From positions 1 to 29,690 of the forward strand of contig NZ_JABBOU010000001.1 in NCBI RefSeq assembly GCF_018853465.1: a stretch of 29,690 nt of DNA, given 5' to 3'. The translations under genes and the position numbers were made by a program. This DNA comes from Acidithiobacillus montserratensis. Its GTDB lineage: Bacteria; Pseudomonadota; Gammaproteobacteria; Acidithiobacillales; Acidithiobacillaceae. Of this stretch, positions 7,789 to 14,069 are shown in pieces; the stretch's first letter is position 1; each line of letters starts with the position of its first letter. The notes beneath the pieces are model-generated. The model searched no databases. It was given only the letters and a program-made list of their open reading frames with translations, and was not told the origin of the DNA.

Positions 7789-7965
7789 TTATGCAGACCG
7801 CCAGATCTGCAGAAGACAACCTTCACGAGCTTCCCGCTGTTCGCGTTGTGCCATTCTTCCCTTGCGGCAATACGCCCTGGCGTCACGGTGCTGCTCCGTG
7901 GGTCGATGGTACAACGACCGGATCTTCATTGTCGGCAATTTGCCGCATAGCTTCTCTTTCGACAT
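7789..7965 (-). CDS. Possible 58-residue basic protein
   Basis: On the minus strand, AAGGAG lies 7 nt before an ATG that opens a 58-codon frame. The product is strongly basic, with a run of R, E and Q residues in the middle. A second copy of the same start-site arrangement (AAGGAGTACGATG) lies 30 nt upstream but leads to only 21 codons. No family is recognised. It sits in an otherwise gene-free stretch of about 440 bp between the membrane gene and promoter-like copy D. The strong ribosome site is the main argument. Confidence 0.3.
   Translation of the reverse strand: MSKEKLCGKLPTMKIRSLYHRPTEQHRDARAYCRKGRMAQREQREAREGCLLQIWRSA
7804..7821. repeat. 18-bp direct repeat, copy 1
   Basis: GATCTGCAGAAGACAACC here and GATCCGCAGAAGACAACC at 8008-8025 match in 17 of 18 bases. 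They bracket the 5' part and body of the possible minus-strand small gene and may mark a past duplication or insertion. Confidence 0.55.
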
Positions 7966-8007
7966 CGTACTCTCTCCTTTTCTGCGCGCATCGTACTCCT
8001 TGTTTCG

Positions 8008-8025
8008 GATCCGCAGAAGACAACC
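8008..8025. repeat. 18-bp direct repeat, copy 2
   Basis: Second copy of the repeat at 7804-7821, 204 bp away in the same orientation. Confidence 0.55.
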
Positions 8026-8048
8026 CAGAAAAAGCGTTGTTTTCGTGC

Positions 8049-8071
8049 CTGACCCGCCCCTGATCTATACC
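8049..8071 (+). promoter_or_regulatory. Promoter-like element, copy D
   Basis: CTGACCCG-CCC-CTGATCTATACC, 33 nt before the ATG at 8105. No palindrome copy precedes it. Confidence 0.6.
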
Positions 8072-8104
8072 CGAACGGAAGCATATTGGCTCTGGAGAGC
8101 ATCT

Positions 8105-8404
8105 ATGGCAAGCAAGGTCGATCCTCAGTTGCTGAAAAGAGCGGGTTCCTGGGCCTGTTGGGTTCTGGGATCCACGGATATGCCGAAGCCCAAGGCGTTG
8201 CGGACGGCATCGGAGAAGTTTGGTGTGTCGATGGCAGCCATCGAGAGATATGTGATCGATACGATGGGGAAAGAATGGCTGACAGATCGTGGCCGCCGTA
8301 TGTCCAGGCAGTATGGCCCGCCTGTGGCCAGTGGGCAGTTCAGCAAGGTGGATGTTCTCATGCGTCAGTCGGCGCAGACGTACAAGCAGATGTTTCGTCG
8401 CTGA
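8105..8404 (+). CDS. Hypothetical protein, 99 residues
   Basis: Begins at an ATG with GGAGAG about 8 nt upstream and 33 nt after promoter-like copy D; the open frame extends further upstream but through non-coding sequence. The product is basic and mostly helical in appearance, with a segment (KALRTASEKFGVSMAAIERY, residues 31-50) that could form a helix-turn-helix. No family is recognised. As the first gene after a plasmid-type promoter and upstream of TraF, it may be a small DNA-binding or transfer-accessory protein, which is inference only. Confidence 0.55.
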   Translation: MASKVDPQLLKRAGSWACWVLGSTDMPKPKALRTASEKFGVSMAAIERYVIDTMGKEWLTDRGRRMSRQYGPPVASGQFSKVDVLMRQSAQTYKQMFRR

Positions 8405-8481
8405 GTATCCGTGCTTTGCCCTCGCTATCTGGATGCAGGATTACCCAATGGAGTACTGGATTCATTGGAGTCGGAGGAGTT

Positions 8482-8766
8482 ATGGGAGATTTGTTGCCGG
8501 AAGAATCCGGAGAATCCACACATGGAATGGCATTGGGTCCACGAGCAAAAGCGAAAGCGTTTATCCGGCGAATCGACTCCTGTCTCCTGAGTTATTTCGA
8601 GCGTCCCGGTCCCCGGCGGGTAGCGACGGAGACGCTACGCATCCTTCTGCTCATCGAGGCGCCGATTCGTTGGATCAACAAACCTGCTGCGTGGTTGCTG
8701 GCGGGGATTGAGGCGCGGGAGCGCAGGCGCAGGGAAAAGCATTTTTCGCAAGGGGGACGGAAGTGA
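8482..8766 (+). CDS. Hypothetical protein, 94 residues
   Basis: A very good ribosome site (GGAGGAG) precedes the ATG at 8482. The frame stays open further upstream, but that part overlaps the previous gene in another frame. The product has a central segment with IRRIDSCLLSYFERP and ends in a run of arginines and lysines. No family is recognised. It lies between the 99-residue gene and the TraF gene and is probably cotranscribed with them. Confidence 0.5.
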   Translation: MGDLLPEESGESTHGMALGPRAKAKAFIRRIDSCLLSYFERPGPRRVATETLRILLLIEAPIRWINKPAAWLLAGIEARERRRREKHFSQGGRK

Positions 8767-8866
8767 CCAGGACAGGTTTGCTGACCGTTCAGAAAGCGAA
8801 GAACGGTCACAAAATAATCGCTCGGTGATCGCAACGATTTTGCTGGACACTAAAAATGGGTTCTTT

Positions 8867-9454
8867 ATGAGAATAAAACGACTTTTTATTGTTGCGGCAT
8901 GGTTAGCGTTTGCCGTTGTTGTATTGTTGTCGGTCCTGTTTTTGGCCGGCATCGTTCTGGTGAAGTGGTCTCACCTGGTTTTCAATACTTCGACCTGCGA
9001 ACCACTGGGGATTTACCAACTGGAAGGCAGCCCGTTCCCTCTGCATGACGGCGAAATGGTCGAGGTACAGATCCCCGGACCTGCACACCATCCGGCGGTA
9101 GCCGAAGGGCTGAAATATCACTGGTTCCCCGCCGGCCAACCGTGGATCAAGGAGATTGCCGCGTTGCCGGGGCAGACCGTGGTACTCAAGCGGCAAGGCG
9201 TCTGGGTGGACGGTCACTATCTGCCGAACTCTCATGTGGACCGCCGCACGCCTGGGCAGAAGCACGCCATCATTCATTACCCTTTTGGCACCTACCATCT
9301 GAAAGCCGGCCAGGTGTGGCTCTACGCGCCGGGCAATTACGCCTTCGACTCGTCCTACTATGGGCCGGTGCCGGAGATCCACATTTTGGAGAAAGCACGG
9401 CCTTGGCGGGTGATTCCGGGGAGCCAGTATTGGTTGGTGAAGCGCTCAGATTAA
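8867..9454 (+). CDS. traF: TraF-type S26 peptidase of conjugation
   Basis: A 195-residue protein with an N-terminal membrane anchor (residues 6-33) and a periplasmic signal-peptidase-like domain. TraF of P-type systems trims and helps cyclise the conjugative pilin. The general-base region is WIKEIAALPGQTV, with the expected lysine. The nucleophile region reads NTSTCEPLGIY, where relatives have a serine (pattern N-x3-S-x-P-x-G-x-Y); here a cysteine stands at that place. GQVWLYAPGNYAFDSSYYGPV near the C-terminus is the usual S26 D-S-R-x-(Y/F) region in altered form. The ATG at 8867 is chosen because the anchor starts there; the frame is open 53 codons further upstream, but that sequence is hydrophilic and overlaps the previous gene. 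Confidence 0.8.
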   Translation: MRIKRLFIVAAWLAFAVVVLLSVLFLAGIVLVKWSHLVFNTSTCEPLGIYQLEGSPFPLHDGEMVEVQIPGPAHHPAVAEGLKYHWFPAGQPWIKEIAALPGQTVVLKRQGVWVDGHYLPNSHVDRRTPGQKHAIIHYPFGTYHLKAGQVWLYAPGNYAFDSSYYGPVPEIHILEKARPWRVIPGSQYWLVKRSD

Positions 9455-9578
9455 AAGGGGCGGTGGCCCAGCGACCGGATGGCACGCATGATGTTGGTGA
9501 TCTTTTCGCGTGGAGAGCAACTTTTTTCTCCATCGAAGAATCTGCGGGAAATTTTGGATGGCAAAAAGGAGGTTGATC

Positions 9579-9947
9579 ATGTCCAGCAATGATGTAATAA
9601 AAGTTTTTGTAAAAAAGATAGTTCGTGAAGTCAGTGATGGCCTCTCGGATGTAGAAAAATGGTTATCAAACAAGGGAAAGGAGGGCGCCGAACAAGACGC
9701 GCAAGGTAGTGGCTTCTCAAGTGCCGATGGTGATTCTTACGCTATTAGCCTGCGTCGCGCCTTGCGAAGGATTGATTCGGAATCGCTCAGCATTCTTGAG
9801 TTATCTGGAATATCATTTTGCATTCGTGATAGCACACTGCAAGAGATGAAAAAAATTTACGATAAAGAAATGGATGAGGAAACAAGGAATAAGATAAGAA
9901 TGATTGCTGGAAATTCTTACACTCATCCAGAAAGTCGGAAACCTTGA
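9579..9947 (+). CDS. Hypothetical protein, 122 residues
   Basis: An excellent ribosome site (AAGGAGG) lies 5 nt before the ATG. The product is hydrophilic, rich in S, K, E and D, with probable helices at residues 1-28 and 50-110, and no membrane segment. No family is recognised. Its coding region is more AT-rich than the genes around it, which hints at separate origin. It is the last gene before the first small CRISPR array. Confidence 0.6.
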   Translation: MSSNDVIKVFVKKIVREVSDGLSDVEKWLSNKGKEGAEQDAQGSGFSSADGDSYAISLRRALRRIDSESLSILELSGISFCIRDSTLQEMKKIYDKEMDEETRNKIRMIAGNSYTHPESRKP

Positions 9948-10131
9948 GCAATGCGCTGCCCTTTTGCGTCTGAACTTTTGGCAATCAGGGGCACAAGGTC
10001 GGGGATAACAACAATGAAGTGCAGGAATACCTTTTTGTCGGGTATTGAGATGTTTTCTGGGAAAGGACGCCCTAACGCACTTGCACGGTAATTGCGGGTC
10101 CGGTGAGGTGGTCGCTTCCTCGCAACAAGGT

Positions 10132-10154
10132 CTGACCCGGTTCCGATCTATACC
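10132..10154 (+). promoter_or_regulatory. Promoter-like element, copy E
   Basis: CTGACCCG-GTT-CCGATCTATACC, with one change in the second half. No gene follows; it stands 40 bp before the leader of the first small CRISPR array, which it might transcribe. The rest of 9948-10131 shows no convincing gene or site. Confidence 0.5.
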
Positions 10155-10194
10155 GCCAAGTAACGATCGATTTTCTGGGCGGATTTTGGCTGCG

Positions 10195-10255
10195 TAGCAC
10201 GGTTCTTTTCTGGAAATACAGATTGTTCTTTGGAAACAGAATGTTGCGACAAAGA
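10195..10255 (+). promoter_or_regulatory. Leader of small CRISPR array 1
   Basis: AT-richer 61-bp stretch that is clearly homologous to 13195-13256 before array 2: both begin TAGCACGGTTC and end with AACAGAATGTTG-GACAAAGA. About 25 bp before it (10168-10194) also resemble the last codons of the Cas6-like remnant, so this copy was probably duplicated from the array 2 side. Confidence 0.65.
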
Positions 10256-10632
10256 GTCTGCCCCGCGCACGCGGGGATGAAAGCTCAACCCTGCCCGCAC
10301 GTTTCACATATCTCCCGGTTGCCCCGCGCACGCGGGGATGAAAGCGAGCAAACGCGCGCGGCAATAAAAATTATCGCGGTTGCCCCGCGCACGCGGGGAT
10401 GAAAGCTATCAGCTAACGAAAGGAGATTGACCATGGAAGTCTGCCCGCGCACGCGGGGATGAAAGCGTCAAAATGGCCTAGAAAATCGCGGGGTTGTTGT
10501 CTGCCCCGCGCATGCGGGGATGAAAGTGTGCAGACCAATAGCACATGGCTGGCGGCGCTATCTGCCCCGCACATGCGGGGATGGAAGGGCATGGCAAAAG
10601 TGGTTTTTGCCCCGCGCATGCGGGGATCAAGT
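10256..10632 (+). CRISPR. Small CRISPR array 1, I-E/IV-A-like repeats
   Basis: Seven repeats of about 28 bp and six spacers. The conserved repeat core is a stem CCCCGCGCACGCGGGG followed by ATGAAAG, preceded by GGTT or GTCT plus G. Spacers 1-5 are 33 nt; the last is only 17 nt. Repeats start at 10256, 10317, 10378, 10439 (one base deleted), 10499, 10560 and 10605; the final two are degenerate. Such hairpin repeats are seen in type I-E and type IV-A systems. No cas operon of either type is in the window. The spacer at 10406-10438 contains a ribosome site and start codon. The array ends directly in promoter-like copy F. Confidence 0.88.
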
Positions 10633-10644
10633 TTGGCACGGATG

Positions 10645-10667
10645 GTAACCCGTCTCTGATCTATACC
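10645..10667 (+). promoter_or_regulatory. Promoter-like element, copy F
   Basis: GTAACCCG-TCT-CTGATCTATACC directly after array 1 and 34 nt before the ATPase gene. The same form, GTAACCCGTCTCTGATCTAT, follows array 2. Confidence 0.55.
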
Positions 10668-10701
10668 GTTTTGCAAGGCGACATATCGCAAGGAGACCAG
10701 G

Positions 10702-12888
10702 ATGTCCGATCTGAAGCCGTCGTACCGTTACATCGAGCAAATCCGTTCTGGCCAGCCACAGAAGGATATTTTTCTGGGATTCGCTTCTCACGCAGGGGAT
10801 GCCCTGGATTGGGTATCCGAACAGAAAGAACGAAAGCAGTCTTTCTTTCGTCTCATCGAAGGCGAGTTTGGGTTTGGGAAAACCACGTTTGCACGCATTC
10901 TCTGTGATCGTGACATTTCTCCGGTCAAAGGATTCATTACCAGTCTGGGTATTCGTTCCACGTTCAAGGAGAAATTCGTGATTTCCGACTGGCTGTTCCG
11001 TGCGGAACCAACACCGCTTTTTCAGGAAATGGTACTTTCGGTAAAACAGGGCGGGATTCCTTCCCTCGCCTCGCTGGATCCGTCCTGGTATCCGCTGGTT
11101 TTGGCAGTTTTGGGCGTAGTCAATGGCCGGTACCAGAGCAATGTCATACAGTCTTTGTTGCAGCGATGGATTGTGGAAGACCGTGTTCAGGATCTGAAAG
11201 TATTGCTGTCTGGCAATGCAGGGATGCCCGTCGCAATCCCGCTGTTGAGTGAGCGGATCATGGAGGGATTTTTTGATGTCGCGGCGACCCTGCTTGCCGG
11301 TACAGGGTCATTTCCTGTTCTGATTCTGGACGAAGCGGAGTCCATTGCCCTCCTCCATAATACGAATAGCGGCAAGGATCGTGCCGCGCAACGCATTCGG
11401 GAATGGATGGACTATCTGATGAATCGTACCGGAGATCCGGTTGGGTTTTTCGGTTTGATTACTCATGAGGGCATGGACACCATGTATCGCTATGGTGCGT
11501 TGGGAGACCGTGTGGCGTCGCCCAAAGATTTTTTTCTGGCGGAACATGTTTTGTGGCGTATGAATCGGCTAGGCGCATGGAATGACATTCCCGCCATAAT
11601 CGAATTTCTCATCGGGTGCTATTGCGCGGAAGATGCTACGAGTGTTGGTCGCAAGACGGGTGAAGCGTTGCGCCAGATCTCTCCAGAAGCCTATGAGAAA
11701 AGTGTTGCTTGTTTGAAAGATTTTGGTTTTTCTCCGCGCCAGAAATTGAAGATGGTTGTCTGTGATATTCTTGATCGGTACCAGTCACCGGAGATCATAC
11801 AGGAGTGGTTGGAGAAGAACAGAAAGCCAACACAGGAAGAAACGCCAGAGGATGCTCTTCCGGTACCTCTTGTCATTGATGAAGACTCTGCGGATGAATG
11901 GATGTGGGAAGAAGATCTGACAGAGAAAGAAATCCCGACGCAGGCTGATGGGGCAATGAACATCGCTGACGATGAAGATGCGCGGGTGTATGCCGCGCTG
12001 CGAGCCATTGTCCCGGACTGTGACTGGGACGCAGAAAGTTTGTCAGACGCGGATGTCTCACGGGAGAACGAAGACTCAGAGGAAAGCCAAGCACTTGTTG
12101 CGGAAGTGCTGCAGCCAATGGAATGTGCCGTTGACACAGAAGATAGTGAAGAATTTCCCGCAATTGATAACAGCGAGGCTGAGATCGAATACTGTGAAAA
12201 TAATATGCAGTTGATGGATGAAGAACTGTTTAATCCATTGACGCATGCGCCATTTTTCATTCCTGCAGCAGCGCAGACCTTTTCGTTCGAAAAGCCGGCA
12301 AAGAACTGCCAGTTGAAAAGGGAGTATGTGCCTGTAAACTCCTCTGGACAGGGCGCATGGTTTGGCTCGATGTTGTGCTGGTATCCCGCACGGCGGATTG
12401 CGCCGTTGATTCCAGTGCATTCGGTTGGTACTCGGATGTCACCAGAAAATGCCGTCGCTTTTTTGCGGCAGTGGATGGGCAACCTGCTTTTTGCTGCTGC
12501 TATTTTTTGTCATGATTCGCAAGGAACGTATCCTGGCTTTTGCAGCAATAACGAGTTGGATTATTCCGTTATCAAAAATTGGGAAGAAATCCCAAAAGAA
12601 AAGATGCGCGCCAAGATGCCAGTGAAATTTTCTACACTACGCTGTCTGGCCTGGTCGATTCTGTTTCAGATCACCAATTTGCAGGAGATCAAAAATTGGC
12701 AGGATCTGCAAGCTACTGTAGACAATCTGTTGCTGGACAGGTTTGGACTTCGCTCTGAAATCAGAAAGATGCCACGTACCGGGTTATTGATTCAGGAGTC
12801 TGGAGGGGGGTTATCCTTTTTCTTTTCCCAACCACGCATTGCCGATATGGATATTTCTTGGAATTCAGTGCGGTACTGCAAGGATTAA
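10702..12888 (+). CDS. Large P-loop ATPase, BrxD (DUF2791)-like
   Basis: A 728-residue protein. Walker A EGEFGFGKTT is at residues 53-62 and Walker B FPVLILDEAESI at about 204-215, followed by a FFGLITHEGMD sensor-like segment. The order and wording resemble the ATP-binding proteins of the BrxD family, known from BREX phage defence, but the match is from memory and distant. Residues about 385-510 are strikingly acidic (many D and E), a likely flexible linker. The last 200 residues form a separate globular part with no recognised motif. AAGGAG precedes the ATG, and promoter-like copy F stands 34 nt upstream. The gene sits alone between two related CRISPR arrays. No other BREX genes are present, so it may be a stand-alone defence or DNA-handling ATPase. 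Confidence 0.65.
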   Translation: MSDLKPSYRYIEQIRSGQPQKDIFLGFASHAGDALDWVSEQKERKQSFFRLIEGEFGFGKTTFARILCDRDISPVKGFITSLGIRSTFKEKFVISDWLFRAEPTPLFQEMVLSVKQGGIPSLASLDPSWYPLVLAVLGVVNGRYQSNVIQSLLQRWIVEDRVQDLKVLLSGNAGMPVAIPLLSERIMEGFFDVAATLLAGTGSFPVLILDEAESIALLHNTNSGKDRAAQRIREWMDYLMNRTGDPVGFFGLITHEGMDTMYRYGALGDRVASPKDFFLAEHVLWRMNRLGAWNDIPAIIEFLIGCYCAEDATSVGRKTGEALRQISPEAYEKSVACLKDFGFSPRQKLKMVVCDILDRYQSPEIIQEWLEKNRKPTQEETPEDALPVPLVIDEDSADEWMWEEDLTEKEIPTQADGAMNIADDEDARVYAALRAIVPDCDWDAESLSDADVSRENEDSEESQALVAEVLQPMECAVDTEDSEEFPAIDNSEAEIEYCENNMQLMDEELFNPLTHAPFFIPAAAQTFSFEKPAKNCQLKREYVPVNSSGQGAWFGSMLCWYPARRIAPLIPVHSVGTRMSPENAVAFLRQWMGNLLFAAAIFCHDSQGTYPGFCSNNELDYSVIKNWEEIPKEKMRAKMPVKFSTLRCLAWSILFQITNLQEIKNWQDLQATVDNLLLDRFGLRSEIRKMPRTGLLIQESGGGLSFFFSQPRIADMDISWNSVRYCKD

Positions 12889-12972
12889 CAGTCCGCCGAA
12901 AAAGTCCGTGGTATAATTTCTGGAACAGGTCACGGAGAGACTTGATCATGCGTGGAGACAAAGTAGAGACGG

Positions 12973-13197
12973 GTGCGATGTTCAGTTAGTAGTAGATCAT
13001 CTGGCGTTGATAACGGTTTCTCTGACTATCGCAAGTGGCGGAATCTTCGTATTCCGTCCTGGAATGTGCAGGCGCGATTGACGGTCAAAGATGCGGACAA
13101 AGCCGCTCGAACCATGGTTCATGGAATTGGCCGGAATCGTGGTCTCGGTTTTGGTTGTCTGCGGGCAGTATCCGTTGCGGATTCTCTGGCCGCATAG
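12973..13197 (+). pseudogene. Remnant of a Cas6-family (Csf5/Cas6e-like) gene
   Basis: An open frame of 74 codons with no plausible start of its own (a stop at 12964 closes it upstream). Its C-terminal half reads WNVQARLTVKDADKAARTMV and then HGIGRNRGLGFGCL (codons 50-63). The second part is the glycine-rich loop that ends Cas6-type repeat-cutting endonucleases. Full Cas6e or Csf5 proteins are about 200-260 residues, so some two thirds are missing. It stops just before the leader of array 2, the position expected for the processing nuclease of that array. I infer it is the decayed tail of the nuclease that served the two small arrays; Csf5 and Cas6e cannot be told apart on this fragment. Confidence 0.55.
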
Positions 13198-13256
13198 CAC
13201 GGTTCGTTGCTGCGAATTCCTGTTTGTTCTATGAAAACAGAATGTTGTGACAAAGA
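13195..13256 (+). promoter_or_regulatory. Leader of small CRISPR array 2
   Basis: Homologous to the leader at 10195-10255, beginning with TAGCACGGTTC inside the stop codon of the Cas6-like remnant and ending AACAGAATGTTG-GACAAAGA before the first repeat. Confidence 0.65.
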
Positions 13257-13623
13257 GGTTGCCCCGCGCACGCGGGGATGAAAGTCCGCCCCTGACGTCC
13301 ACTCTCTCCAACCGCAAGGTTGCCCCGCGCATGCGGGGATGAAAGATGCAGTCGGCATGGCGTAGATCTCCTGAACCCGGTTGCCCCGCGCACGCGGGGA
13401 TGAAAGGTCTACTGTGCTGTCGAACACAGACAATGGTTACCCCGCACATGCGGGGATGGAAGTGCATGACAAAAGTGGTTTCTGCCCCGCATACGCGGGG
13501 ATGAAAGTGGCTGACTGGAATCTGATCTTCTGGCAGTTGCCCCGCCTAGGCGGGGATGAAAGGTAGAGAGTCCGGCGGGCCGTGCCGACCAGATCGGCTG
13601 CCCCGCACATGCGGGGATGAAAG
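13257..13623 (+). CRISPR. Small CRISPR array 2, I-E/IV-A-like repeats
   Basis: Seven repeats of 28 bp (starting at 13257, 13318, 13379, 13435, 13480, 13535 and 13596) with six spacers of 33, 33, 28, 17, 27 and 33 nt. Stem and tail match array 1; most variation is in the four stem-top bases (GCAC, GCAT, ACAT, ATAC, CTAG). The 17-nt spacer at 13463-13479 corresponds to the 17-nt spacer of array 1 (10588-10604) with two changes, and both follow a repeat ending ATGGAAG. Uneven spacer lengths suggest decay or recombination between repeats. The array ends in promoter-like copy G, as array 1 ends in copy F. Confidence 0.87.
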
Positions 13624-13657
13624 TCGCCTGTGGATCGTCGAGGCGGAGTTTGCCATG

Positions 13658-13680
13658 GTAACCCGTCTCTGATCTATGCC
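13658..13680 (+). promoter_or_regulatory. Promoter-like element, copy G
   Basis: GTAACCCG-TCT-CTGATCTATGCC, with an A-to-G change in the core. No gene follows. The stretch 13681-14069 has no convincing gene; it holds a 12-bp palindrome CCCAGATCTGGG at 13823 and the C5/G5 hairpin at 13851-13870. Confidence 0.4.
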
Positions 13681-14069
13681 GCACGGCAAGGTAATCAAGC
13701 GGTGGCGGTCTGGAATGGCGGTTCATCGGCTGACTTTTTCATCTTCTCCATGCTTCTGTTGTTGAAGAACTATCGGAGTTTTCTGGTCAGATTCTAGAAC
13801 TATACGTTGGCAGGGCTGATGGCCCAGATCTGGGATAACGCATGGATGGACCCCCATTCTTTGGCGGGGGCCAGGGACAAATCAGGCGACAGAGGAACCG
13901 ATATGGGCGACCGCCGCCCGCGCCTATTGGCAGAATCAATATGCGGTTCACCGCCACCACAAGACTCTTGTGTTAAGCAACGCCGCTGGCGAGCCATCCA
14001 CAATCTGTTACATGTCGCTGCTGCCGCAATGTTCGCGCTGAATTAGATGCCAATTTGGGATTTCTGGTT

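Noticed and set aside
10013..10090. 25-codon frame before small array 1
   Set aside because: No ribosome site and no similarity; chance frame.
9813..10691. Arginine- and proline-rich frames on both strands across small array 1
   Set aside because: They are built from the GC-rich CRISPR repeats, not from a gene.
12948..12989. 13-codon frame with a ribosome site before the cas6-like remnant
   Set aside because: Too short, no match, and lies in decayed sequence.
13820..14041. Open frame of 73 codons with aromatic-rich, gene-like composition
   Set aside because: It has no start codon near its beginning, no ribosome site and no family I recognise. It may be a fragment of a lost gene, but this cannot be supported.
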